Below are positions 35,100-45,544 of a stretch of DNA of 64,000 nucleotides, piece after piece. The stretch covers positions 3,286,001 through 3,350,000 of the forward strand of contig OZ234503.1 in the NCBI GenBank assembly GCA_965153455.1, written 5' to 3'. Within the stretch, counting starts at the first letter, position 1, and each line of letters begins with the position of its first letter. The notes beneath the pieces were generated by a model that was given only the letters and a program-made list of their open reading frames with translations, did no database searches and was not told the origin of the DNA. The translations under genes and the position numbers were made by a program. Origin of the DNA: Sphagnum compactum. Lineage: Eukaryota; Bryophyta; Sphagnopsida; Sphagnales.

Positions 35100-35640
35100 A
35101 TAAGGTTCATTTATTAAGTTTGAACAATTTTAGCCAATCATTTAAACCAAATTTAACCACTATATTTTAATATTAAATTTGACCATTATATTTAATTAGT
35201 TAAATTTAACCATTAAATATATATATTTAAGTTTAACCATTAAATTCAACTTAGGCTTAACCATTAGGTTCAACTTAAATTTAATCATTATATTTAACCA
35301 TTATAGTTAATCATTAAATAATTTTAGCCATTTAGTTTATATTAACTATAATATCATTTAATCATTATATATGTTTAACCACATTAAAAGAAAAATTGTT
35401 TTTTGCAACTTGTCTTATGCAACTACAAATGTCGCATGCAACTATTTTTTAGTTGCATGCGACATATGTAATTGCATAAAACAAATTGCAAAAGATAGTT
35501 TCTCTACTAGTGCCATTAAATGTAGCCATTGAATTGAATCATGAAGTAAGTTTAACCATTAAATATGGACATTGAAATTTGTCATTAAATAGGTCTAGCC
35601 ATTAAGTTTAATCATTAAAAATGTAGTCACAAATTGTGGT
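35100..35640 (+). repeat. degenerate tandem array (ttaaccattaaat units), split by a foldback
   Basis: Drifting copies of 'tttaaccattaaatt' repeat on both sides of the foldback at 35380-35512, which seems to have inserted into the array. Confidence 0.65.
35380..35512. mobile_element. 133-bp foldback element with a long hairpin
   Basis: Two arms of 44 bases (about 35400-35443 and 35451-35494) are inverted copies with only about four mismatches, separated by a T-rich loop. The outer ends read CACATTAAAAG on the left and, inverted, CACTAGTAGAG on the right, the style of CACTA-type ends. It lies inside the ttaaccattaaat array. If transcribed it would form one long near-perfect hairpin. Confidence 0.8.
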
Positions 35641-36600
35641 AACTAATAGTGAAAACAATATGGTCAACAAATGGAGTATATGTTGATCATATACTTCATC
35701 CATGTACACTATGGTAATGTCATGTTGAGTCATTATTTGCAATTAATGTTGGAATTTGGTACAACTAGACTTATGCAACTAATGGAATATTTAGTTGTTA
35801 GAATGATTTATGATTAGTTTTTCGTTACAAATTGAAGTCACAAAATGAGGTTTTTCTTTTAGTGAATGTATATTGATTCTTTCACGTTTTGATGTTTCTT
35901 TACATTTTAAAGATTTGCTTGTTAATTTTTTTAGTTCAATTCTAACATCAATACATCCACATCCACATCTAGGTCTCTACCATGTAGTATCAAATTGTGC
36001 AACATACAATAGGGTGTGGGTACACACATAGGAGCCAAAAACCATGTCAGATAGCGGTGAAAATTATGAACCTTTTTACATATATGTTTTTTTCTTGACA
36101 TTTTAAATTTACGTTAATCATTCCAAGTTGTATTAAATGACTAATATGAAGGTTGAGGGATTCAAATTAAAAATTCATTAAATTAAATTTTGGGTTCTAG
36201 TTTTAGTAAATGATGTTTGAACTTGAACAAATGTTGTGTTAGATTGTGGTTAATTTTACAAAGGACTAGGTAAAGGACTATTGTAATAACATAATTTTGA
36301 TGGTAAAAAAATTTAAATGATAGTAACCTACTACCCACATTAAAAAAATGCTCACAATTTAAAAGATATGGAATTTGAAATTTTTGGAAATTCAAAGTAT
36401 TTTTCAAAATTTCAAAATTTCAAAATTCCTTTACCATATGTAAATGGGGTGTAATGCGCATGCCATAAAAAACAAAGTTGTAGTTTATGATATAAGAAAA
36501 AAAACTTAAAATAATTAGCATATTTTGGCATGATTCAAAATTATGATAAACTTTCAAGATGAAATGCAGAATCTAGCAAAATTTACACATTTGAAAAAAA
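35641..36600. other. AT-rich intergenic DNA
   Basis: The end 'cttttagtg' at about 35868 is another CACTA-like terminus. No gene is seen. Confidence 0.5.
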
Positions 36601-36609
36601 CATATTTAT

Positions 36610-37700
36610 TCAACAATGATTAACACAAAACATTTGATCTATTGGGGCAACTTTATGTATTTTTAATAAGAAGTTGCAAAATATTTCATTCAAAAAATCT
36701 TTCATATGAAAAAGAAAAAGAAAACAAAAAAAATTCATAGTCTTTCTGTAAAGTAATCTAGTTGGCGGTGGCTCCTTTGTGTGTACCCACACCCAATAAC
36801 AATTAAAATCATCATGGAGGAAAAAAATGTGCAACTTGCTTTTTGACAACTTTTTGAATGTCTTTTTCAAGATTCCAAATGCATTTTTCACAACATTTCT
36901 CTCCCTAGACATTTGTCTATTGAAGTACATTTCCAAAATTATGTGTTTCACATTTGTTTGCATTTTTCTTGTGAAGAATCATGAACCAAGGCAAAAGTGG
37001 GCAACCCTTGTCTCCCAAGATGTCGGGCCAAATACCATTTTATGTTCCATGTTCAAGATTGAACAATTCATGATAGGTTGCTTTTAAATAAAGGTTTAAA
37101 AAATGTAAAATTCATGGATCATTCATAGAACTTGGCATGTTGACAAACACATTTCAAAATTGCCTCTAATGGTCAACCACTACTTGCATCTTTATATTGT
37201 ATAACTATGATTTGTATGAAAATAAATTTAATGTGAAGGTGCCTCCAAGTTTTTGAATGTGGATTTGTGTGCAATATTCGATTGCACTATGAATTGAAGG
37301 AAGATCACAAAGCTTTTTGAAGCGTACCATGATTCAAGAGGAATCATCCTAATGTGGTCATTGAACTTGGTTTTTGAAAATAAAGTTGACTACATAAACA
37401 CATTTGTGGATAACCATGTTGATTGAAGACTTCTTGATTTGTAATGCCTCACTACATTGTAGATACTCCATTCTAGGAAAAAGAGTGTAAAATGAACATG
37501 CCACCCCAAATCTCAATACGTATAACAAATCAATATTTGACGTCTTTAGTTTTAGTCAAAAGTCACAACTTCTTAGTCAATTGCAAAGCAACTTATTTGG
37601 TAACTCAAAAGTGCTCCACCCACCTATGATTATTTTATTGTGTCACAAGAAAATGCAAATACCATGTGGTATTCTAAGCATTGACCTATTTGCCTACTTT
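36610..37700 (-). pseudogene. PIF/Harbinger transposase relic
   Basis: Minus-strand reading gives Harbinger (DDE_Tnp_4) transposase motifs in order but in shifting frames. Near 37330-37230: CDLPSIHS and FKNLEAPSH. Near 37200-37110: MQVVVDH and VFVNMPSSMND, the second catalytic Asp region. Near 37050-36960: LGRQGLPTF. Then 36930-36840: MYFNRQMSRERNVVKNAFGILKKTF and LHIFFL. The third acidic residue, normally Glu in V-E-N-A-F-G, is Lys here, so this copy was dead even apart from its frameshifts. No second Harbinger gene lies beside it. Confidence 0.8.
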
Positions 37701-37704
37701 TAAC

Positions 37705-39660
37705 TCATCAACAAAGTTGTAGGACAACCAATGTTGATGCAAAATGATTGCATTTTTCAAAGCTTGACAAAAAAACGTGCATTCAAACTCCCAAAAATCT
37801 CCCATGAACTCCATTGGATCATTGTCAACATGAAAACATGGGTTCAATTGTTTTTGCATCTACAAAACAACATGAATTGAATGAATTACAATAAATCAAA
37901 ACTTCAAGGATCTCATGGTAGAGGATAAAAGAAGCTCACAAAAGATTTGTGAAGTAGTTTAAGAAAGTGTGGAAGATAGAAGAAGCCAAAGAATATGTAA
38001 AACAATTTGACAATGTGCGGAACATAAAAAAAGTCAAGAAATGTATGTGAATCAAAGGAAATATGTGCAATTGAAACCTAAAAAAATTTAGAAAGTTGCT
38101 ATGAATGTGGAAGAAATAAGTGCAACAAACCCTAGATGTCAACAAGGTAAAGTAGAGAAAAAATAGTTTGTCCAAAATCCTAACACATTTTTTGTCATAA
38201 TTACATGAAAATAGATTAAAAACCTTTGCAAGCATAAATATGAAATCATTAGTTCCTCCATTGAATTTATGGTAAGTTATGTAAAAGTCTTGAAAACTTT
38301 TAACATCATAAAAATAGGCTAAAAATATGTTTGAAATTGATTGGTCAATATGGTGTTCAAAGCTACTTTTACATTAGAAGTTTGATATATTATGATTATA
38401 TAATGCACAATTTGAGAATACATAAGTATTTTTTAAACCTTCATTAATTTGAAAGTAAAAATAAAATAAAAATCATCTATTGCAATTGATTTGTAAATAA
38501 AAAATCTTGTTGCAAGTAGATACATTTAAAAAAAAAACTATTTAAATTTATTTTCAAGATGGGTTTTTTCAACATTTAATAATAAAGTGAAAGATTATCA
38601 TCACATTAATTATTGAATAAAATATTTTCTTACTTTCCATAAATCAAAATTAAAAAATAATTACTTGCATTTATTTTTTACACAAATGAGTTAGTCGTCT
38701 ACTTTATCTTGTTTTCATCCCCTTCCTAGAGGTTTTATTTGCATATTTCTTTAGCAAATGCATAGTAAAAATGGGAGCTTTGATGTGTGAAAGGATGTTG
38801 TGTAAAACAAGTTGTGTGATATGATGAGCCTACCTATCAAAAATAGAACTATTACGTTTGAATGGTGATAAACCAAATCGAGCTATAACTATTAATGATT
38901 AATGGCTAGGTTCTTATCACTTAATTTTTAAACTTATAAACTATTAACAACTCCCTTATCGATGAACAATTAATTAACTCCATGTCCAAATCAGCCTTCA
39001 AAATTGTTTTTCTTGGGCTTTTGGTGGATTAAGCTTGCTTTTGATGACAAATGTAAGCACCTTGGAAATTTTCACATAAAGAGTAAGGTTATGTATCTTT
39101 TCCCAAAATGGCCTGAATTAAACTTTATTTCTTCCAAAAATCAATGTTTCAAAGAAATTCATAACATATTTTATATGTGCATAGGAATATAATATTGCAC
39201 ATTTAATATGTGCTCGAACACTTAATGCATGTTTAAAATGTTAAACATTGCCTAAATATCACACATGTGCAATGTGCATGTTAACAAATGAGCACCGAAG
39301 CACCTAAATGTGCCATGTATCAAGCTAGCACTAGAAAAATGCACCATGATGTATACACCCACATCTATATCAATGACAATTTTTTTAATAACTCTATAAC
39401 ATGTTCATTATTCATGCAACATGTAAACAATGATAGTAGGTTTTTTAATTTAATTTTGTTTAAAATATGAACATTTTCAGCAAAGTATTAGGCTAACACT
39501 TCCCTTCACACTCTCTTGGAATTGGCAACCATGTGGCATGACCATTCCACAATGGAACTTCCACCTTATTAATTAATGGCCCCCAAAAAAAGTGTCCTAT
39601 AAATGGTGGAAGTGCTCAACATTAAAAACTGAAGTTGAAAAGACCAAAAAGTAAAAGAAA
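37705..39660. other. AT-rich intergenic DNA
   Basis: A 99-codon Phe-rich minus-strand frame (37936-38235) and shorter frames show no family signature. No repeats are recognised. Confidence 0.5.
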
Positions 39661-39662
39661 AG

Positions 39663-39972
39663 GAAAATGTTCACAACTCCAATTATGTTTTTAAATTTCA
39701 ATTTAAAAAAATCATAATCATATTTATTAAAAAAATGATCCCATGAGAATACTTTGCTTGCAAATGAAAAGTGAATATAGAAAAAAAGAGAAGAGAAGAA
39801 AAGAAAAAAAAAAGAAAAAAAAAAGAGGGAGCAAGAAAATGTTCACAAACCCAATTATGTTGTTTATTTTTAAAGAAATTAAATCACAATTATATTTTAA
39901 AAATGCTCCCATGAGGATACTTTGCTTGTAAATGAAAAGTGAATGAAGAAAAGAAAGGAAAAGAAAAGAAGG
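39663..39972 (+). repeat. tandem duplication, two copies 172 bp apart
   Basis: 39663-39800 and 39835-39972 share 'gaaaatgttcacaa', 'ccaattatgtt', 'ctcccatgaggatactttg' and 'aaatgaaaagtgaat', each copy ending in an A/G-rich tract. Confidence 0.8.
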
Positions 39973-39984
39973 ATTAGGTGACCA

Positions 39985-40610
39985 AATATAGGTACCAGAG
40001 TTGGCGGGCGGGTGCGAGGACGGGAGTCCCGCCACGGTCGGGCCCGAGATCCCGGGCTTGTAAAGACCGTGTGCTACTACGGCAGGTGCTGCTACCGTCA
40101 ATGGATGAGAACAAGGGACGGTCCGGATGTGGGATTTTTAATGATGCGGGCCGGCCCGGTTAGGGTATCCATAACGGGTGATCCCAAGCGCCCCGACACG
40201 CTTGTCGTCCAGTTCGCGGCCGGCCTTGGCTGCTGAAAATAAGCAGGCACGTATAACGGGTGAACCCAAACGGCCAGACCAAAGAAACATGAAAACAAGG
40301 AAGAAAAGAAGTCATCCATCCCCTGGTGTGGGATGAAAAAACATCCATCCTCACGGAGGATACCTAGTTTGCCAAAAAGTGGATGAAACTTGGTTCGTGC
40401 AATTATGAGTAAGAGAGCTTGTGAGCCAAACCGGGGATGAATATCATCGTACCCACAAAGGGTGCACGCTAGTCTCATTCTTAAAGAGAGTACTTTACGT
40501 AAAAGAAGTACATGGGCACCCACCCTCCGCCCCCCCTCCGGCAGTCCTAACGGCAGTTTTCTGACCGTTACCTGAATTGCTCTGTACATCAAGAACATGG
40601 ATGTTGATCT
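39985..40610. other. GC-rich island, possibly organelle-derived (group II intron-like)
   Basis: About 600 bp of markedly higher GC with abrupt edges in AT-rich DNA. It begins with GTGCGAG (40012-40018), the 5' consensus of group II introns, followed by several pairable blocks (gggagtcccgcc, gggcccgagatcccgggct, ggccggcccgg). A 166-codon minus-strand frame (40098-40598) crosses it and matches nothing I recognise. Composition and structure resemble plant mitochondrial intron DNA, so a nuclear insert of mitochondrial DNA is a reasonable guess. A GC-rich captured gene piece is the alternative. Confidence 0.4.
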
Positions 40611-40619
40611 ACTCCATTT

Positions 40620-41060
40620 ATTTATTTATTTATTTTCCAAATTCCCCAATGCCATTTATTTATTTATTTATTTTCAAAAATTCCCCCAATGCCATTTATT
40701 TTTTATTTTCATTTCACAAATTTCTCTCAAGGCCCATCGATTTACTTAATTAATTATTCACTTTAATGCAAAATCCCCCCCCCCCCTCCCCCCCCCCCCA
40801 AGGCATTGTTTGAAGGTGCAATCCTTCCTCATCTTTTGTTGATTTTGTGTTTGTTTTAAAATATCAAGTGTGACCAATATCAAGTATTTTGAATCCTTTG
40901 AAAGGAAAAAAAAAAACACACACACACACACACGAAAGAGTAAGGATGGATTCTTCTTAAGAAAGGAGGAAGGGAATCCCCGGTATGTGTGTGTGTGTGT
41001 GATATTTTGATAATTTCAAATCACGAACAATGCAACTAATATGGTTGTTGATTTCTACCT
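40620..41060. other. simple-sequence-rich intergenic DNA
   Basis: ATTT runs (40618-40670), two C runs (40775-40799), a CA run near 40918 and a TG run near 40986. No gene is seen. Confidence 0.7.
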
Positions 41061-41240
41061 TTCTTCTTTCTTTCTTTCTTTTAATTTAACGTCAATACCC
41101 AAACCAGAGAGATCCATTTGACGACTATTACCTAGTTGATTTGAGCAAAACACTCTTGTTGTTTAGGCAAGAAACTAAGTACAAAGCTACCGCTTTCTGA
41201 GTAGCCGAATGCATCAATTCAGGCAGTAAGCTGCACGGTG

Positions 41241-41966
41241 TCAACTGTTTCCCTAGCTGTTGACCAAACTTGCAACGAATGTCATGTGAGCTGGGCACAC
41301 TAGCAACATGTGGTCTTCATCCTCAACAGCTCCTAGGGAACACAGGCGACAAACCCTATCTCTCCTCGGTACACTCTCAGGCTTTGCATGCCTACCACAC
41401 TCTACCTCCAAACGATGGTTTGAACATCTGAACCTTGACAAAGATTGCCTGAGCTGAACATTTGTGATCACTTGCAAATAACTCTAATGTGCATATGAGT
41501 ACCCAGATTTTGTTGTACAGCTCGTGTTCATCAGCTGGTATGTATGTAATTTGCTACTTCTGGCTCTGGCCTGTTCACCATAAGTGGATTCTAGATAAGA
41601 AGTCTGTGCACTTGCTGCAGCACACATGACATTAGTATAGAAAACCCCAACCCCTTGGTTGTCAAGCCACAACTGCACGTTCCGGAGCCAACACTGTTGG
41701 TTATCATTGAGCACACTGAGCATCTGGAGCTGGGTCTAGTAGGCACAATACAATAGACAATCTGGTGTGGACTCCCATAGTCTATCATAATACTTGAGAG
41801 TTTGTTGCCACCAGAAATACTCTAATGGATACCTTCCAAACTCCCCCAACACAGCAAAAATGCTTGTTGTTTTATTGACCTTTAATATTCCTCTCAGGAA
41901 CATTATATGTACTTGTTCTGCTTGTTGCAACCCTTTCGCCCCTATACACCTGTCCACACCTCGCAT
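41241..41966 (-). pseudogene. LINE C-terminal region with zinc-binding motif
   Basis: After the frameshift at about 41950 the second frame runs to the end: LQQAEQVHIMFLRGILKVN, GRYPLEYFWW, then a segment with CRLCSLGAVEDEDHMLLVC. The last part is the C-x2-C ... H-x4-C type motif common at the end of plant and animal LINE polyproteins (zf-RVT type). Stops: TAG 41736-41738, TAG 41484-41486, and TAG 41253-41255, which may be the natural end or another replaced codon; TGA follows at 41241-41243. Confidence 0.82.
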
Positions 41967-43597
41967 GCATAGCTCAGTACTGGGCGTACCAGTGAGTCAA
42001 ACAACTGACACATTACTTTCGGATCTGTTATGCTCAGATCATTGCATCCGCGGCGTAATGCAAACAATGCCTTCTTCCCAGCAGCAGTCAGTTTCTCTAT
42101 GGCTACTACCATGCCTCTTGTACTATGTAACTTTAAGCCCATGTATCTGAATGATTGACCCCGTTCAATGGTTGTCCCTCTGTATGTGAACTCTGGCGTT
42201 GCACTGCGGCGTTTCTCAAACACCACCACCTTGGTCTTGCTCACATTGATGACCAATTGTCGTTCAACACAGAACTCAAACAGAGCATCTATTTGTTTCT
42301 GCAACCCTTGTGGGGTCTCTGACATCAATGCCAAATCATCTGCATACAGCAGTAATTTGACTACTATGTCTGCCAGTTGTGGCGGGCTGTCGCCATCAAG
42401 TGCATCTAGATGCTTATCAAGTCCATCAAGGTAGAGTCCAAAAAGCAGTGGGCTCAGTGGATAGCCTTGTTTGACCCCGATGCCACATGAGAACCGAGCT
42501 CATAGCCCTTCTGTTGCATGCATAACTCTAACGCTATCCTGGCTGTACATGTTCTATAGACACTGCATGAAGCGACCCACAATTCCAATCTCAGCCAGCA
42601 CCTGCCATAGCAGATCATGAGGCACTGTATCAAAAGCTTTGCGAAAGTCCACAAAACAACAATACACCTTTTTGCGTTTGTGAGTGCTTTGTTCAATGAG
42701 CGTTCGCAAAATGTATAGGTTATCCGTGGTGCGGAAGTCTTTCCTAAAACTAGCCTGTCCCCTGGCACGTAGGCCCCTCTCTTCTGCCCAGCTGCTCAAC
42801 TGTGCCTCTAGATTCATGGCAAACACCTTAGTTAGTACAGGACCCACTATGATTCCCATATAGTTCTCAAATTGCAAGGCATCACCACCCTTGTGCAATG
42901 CATGAATGACTCTAGTAGACAAGCCTGCTGAATAACCTTGTTGCAACAACTTGTTGAACACAATCTGTAGTGGTACATGCAACATATTGCCAACATCTAG
43001 CAGAAACTCTGCTTTGATGCCATCTAAGCCAGCAGACTTGTTACGTTTGAGTCTCCTCATCACTTGCGCAATCTCATCTAAGGTTATGTCACAGTCTAGT
43101 GTGCTGCAATCATCACTTGCAAAAGGGTGTGACAAGCTTGAGACCACCTGATCTGTAGAGCTGCCCTGTCCCCCAGCTGTATTACTGGGGCATTGTCCTT
43201 CCAGCAGCTTTTGGAAGCCAGCAACCAAGTTTGCTTTGCTGATAGCAACAGATCGCTCCTTGCTCTTGGAGTACTGCCTCCAAAAGTTGGCTGGATCTAT
43301 CTTTGCTAGTGCACACAATTGTCGACCTTGTAGCTTCTTGTACGTGCGTTTCTTACGACGCAATAACTATTTAAGTTGCTTCTTCCGTTTACGTACTAGA
43401 TGGCTGTGAGGATGAAGCGTTGCATATGCAGATACTTCCTTGTGCTTGCTGCGACATTCAGTATCAAACCATGGTTGGTGACGATGTTGTGTTGTACTGG
43501 TGCGTGCCGCAGGGCAGCCATGCACAGCCGCAGCGACGTTACAAATGCAGTCATGCAACAACTGCACGGCCATGTCAGCATTGTCTGTGTCACTCAT
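41960..43597 (-). pseudogene. LINE reverse transcriptase domain
   Basis: After a linker the domain shows NKSAGLDGIKAEFL, then FRKDFRTTDN, CFVDFRKAFDTVPHDLL (first catalytic Asp), GVKQGYPLSPLLF (normally GCPLSP) and the active site YADDLAL (YADD at 42335-42346), followed by thumb motifs (INVSKTKVVVF, YRGTTIERGQSFRYMGL). It makes element cDNA. In-frame stops: TAG 43367-43369, TAG 42554-42556 and TGA 42500-42502. All parts lie in one frame from the N-terminus to about 41960, where the only frameshift occurs. The catalytic residues are kept, unlike in the endonuclease. Confidence 0.92.
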
Positions 43598-43598
43598 C

Positions 43599-44599
43599 TA
43601 TGCTGTGCACTAGGCAATTTGTTGCTGCAGGTGCTGACAATATTGTGTGCACGTGCTAGCATCATGTTTGAAACGACGGATGTCTGCATGTGATTCTGAA
43701 GTTGCTGATGACACATGTTGCCAAGGTAACTGCAAGTTGAGTGAAAGTGGCTTGTGGTTGGAATCACACCCTTTTCCACAGAATAGAGGGCATTTATGTA
43801 CAATAAGTGATGTGGCACAATCAAACAGAGCAGGTGATACGACCATATAATCCACAAGGCTAGAGCCGCCATTGGCAAAACAAGTGCACTCCCCTGATTC
43901 ATCGCCTGTGATCCTGCCATTGAGAATGAACAATCCCGAGGAGCGGCAAAGGTCTAAGAACTCATTGTGCCAACCTTTCAACCCCCCCTTGTCCGAGTTA
44001 TGTTGCTCAGGCAAAACCTCCGGGAAGTCATTCCCCAATGGCAGCATGTCAGGCATGTGATCTGCAAAGTAACGACAATCAACATAGTCGTCAGCTGCAC
44101 TGGTCCTTGCATTGAAATCACCAGTCAGTAAAATACTGCCCCCAAGATCCTGAATCATGCCGACCTCTGCAGCAATGTTATCAAACAAGCCTTCATCAGC
44201 ATATGGGGACCCTTTGGGTGGAGGATACACTACAGCCAAAAACAACGGTGCAGCCCCCGAGCGCTGGAACTACAGCCACAACCTGGTGCCATATGTGCTC
44301 TGTTTCCATAGGGATACATAGTCTGACCATGAGTCATTCACAAATACTGCAACACCACCACTATGCTTCACTACAGCTTTGACTGAGCTCATGTTAAATA
44401 CAGGGCGTGGATTGTGTAAACACTGAAAACCAGGCATATGCAGTGGTGTTTCATCAGGGAACAAGTGTGTTTCAGTCAGTGCAACAACATCTAAGTCATC
44501 AAACAATCTCTGTATATGTGAACTGGTACTTAGCTTCGTGTTTGTCCCCCCATGGATGTTCCACAGGGAGACTTGTAATGCTCTCTGGTCCCAGCACCC
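43599..44599 (-). pseudogene. LINE endonuclease domain
   Basis: Endonuclease/exonuclease/phosphatase fold. The domain opens with ALQVSLWNIHGG and then ALTETHLF (metal-binding Glu), continues with VYPPPKGS and LLTGDFNART (GDFN motif), and ends with DSNHKPLSLNL. The last motif is normally S-D-H: the catalytic Asp is Asn here (codon at 43757-43759), a G-to-A change in a CpG context. In-frame TAG stops lie at 44270-44272, 43610-43612 and 43598-43600, with no frameshift. It would nick target DNA for primed reverse transcription, but this copy cannot. Confidence 0.88.
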
Positions 44600-45502
44600 C
44601 TAGTGTTGAGCTGTGAATTTGGTGTCATTGATGTAAAGGTCTGCGCCACGCCAGTAAGTTTTCTTCTTTTCTGCTTTGGCCTTCTCAAATAAATGCCATG
44701 ATGCCCTCTTTTGCTCTTGCTGCTGTTTGGTCAAATCCTTTTCCAAGCCCCAGTGGGTACCTTTCAGAGCTACACAGTTTTGAAAGACAGCTTTTCTGTC
44801 CTCAGTTGTAGCAAAAGTAACAAGTACAGCTCGTGTGCGTATAGTCCCAGGCTTGGTCTCAGCTCTCTTACTGATGGGCTGGCGCACTGCTGCTGCAGAC
44901 TTGATGGCTAGTTTCATCTGTCCTTGTAGAACCTGACTATTGACTTTATCTAGCAGTTGCTGTGCTGTCTCGCCTTCTGTTTCGTCAACTTGTATGATAC
45001 GTGCGCTGCAAGAGCGTGTGGAGCGTTCCCTGGCCTCACCTTGGCTGACAAAGTTGTCCATTTGTTTGCCCATCTTCTTCACAACGTCCACCCACTTTCC
45101 CCCTGACTCCTCCACCACCTCCTTAATAAGCTGTTTTGTAACCTCATTGTCATGACTGGCAGTAGGGGCTGACTTTTGGGCTGCTGTGATACGTTCCAGA
45201 AAGTTGTTGGTGACCTGCTCAAATATCTGTTGCGACTGTGCAATTTGTGCTTCGATCTTCTTTTGAGCACGTTCAAGCAGCGTGTTGAACTTGTCATCGT
45301 TGTCACTTTCTGCCTTCTAGCTTTTCTCAGACTTCAGGTTACGTGTTTTTAAAAAATGGTCAACAATTGCCAGATGTTGTTCTACCTTTGTTTTTCTTGA
45401 CACGCTGTAGAGCGCGCAAACGGCCTGGGCTTGCTTGCCGTCGAGGCTCAGGACACACTTCAGACTGCGAAGGTGAAACTATGAAGCGTCGTACTCGGCC
45501 AT
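44600..45502 (-). pseudogene. LINE N-terminal (ORF1-like) part
   Basis: Starts at the ATG at 45502-45500 (MAEYDAS). After an in-frame TAG (45479-45481) the frame continues with SLDGKQAQAVCALYSV, meets a second TAG (45317-45319), and runs on through a long charged, Gln-rich, probably coiled-coil stretch (LLERAQKKIEAQIAQSQQ) and a segment with VLVTFATTEDRKAVFQN like an RNA-binding fold. A third TAG lies at 44600-44602. The same frame goes straight into the endonuclease, so this is the N-terminus of a single polyprotein and not a separate gene. ORF1-type proteins bind element RNA. The open part before 45118 is readable without an ATG. Confidence 0.75.
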
Positions 45503-45544
45503 CGTTTCGGCGGCAATTTTCTCAATGTATCTTAGCTTATTAGG

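Larger units (their letters stand above)
41062..45540 (-). mobile_element. near full-length LINE retrotransposon, minus strand
   Basis: One non-LTR element with, in order, an N-terminal coiled/RNA-binding-type region, an endonuclease, a reverse transcriptase and a C-terminal zinc-binding segment, then an untranslated tail ending in a GAAA-rich simple repeat (about 41062-41085), the usual kind of LINE 3' end. It has no LTRs. Its GC content is clearly higher than its surroundings and its sequence is far less decayed than the Copia and Harbinger copies, so it is probably younger. No clear target duplication was found at the two ends. The 5' limit near 45540 is set by the drop in GC. Confidence 0.9.

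Noticed and set aside
43400-45155. Many plus-strand frames of 60-100 codons over the LINE
   Set aside because: Shadows of the minus-strand LINE polyprotein.
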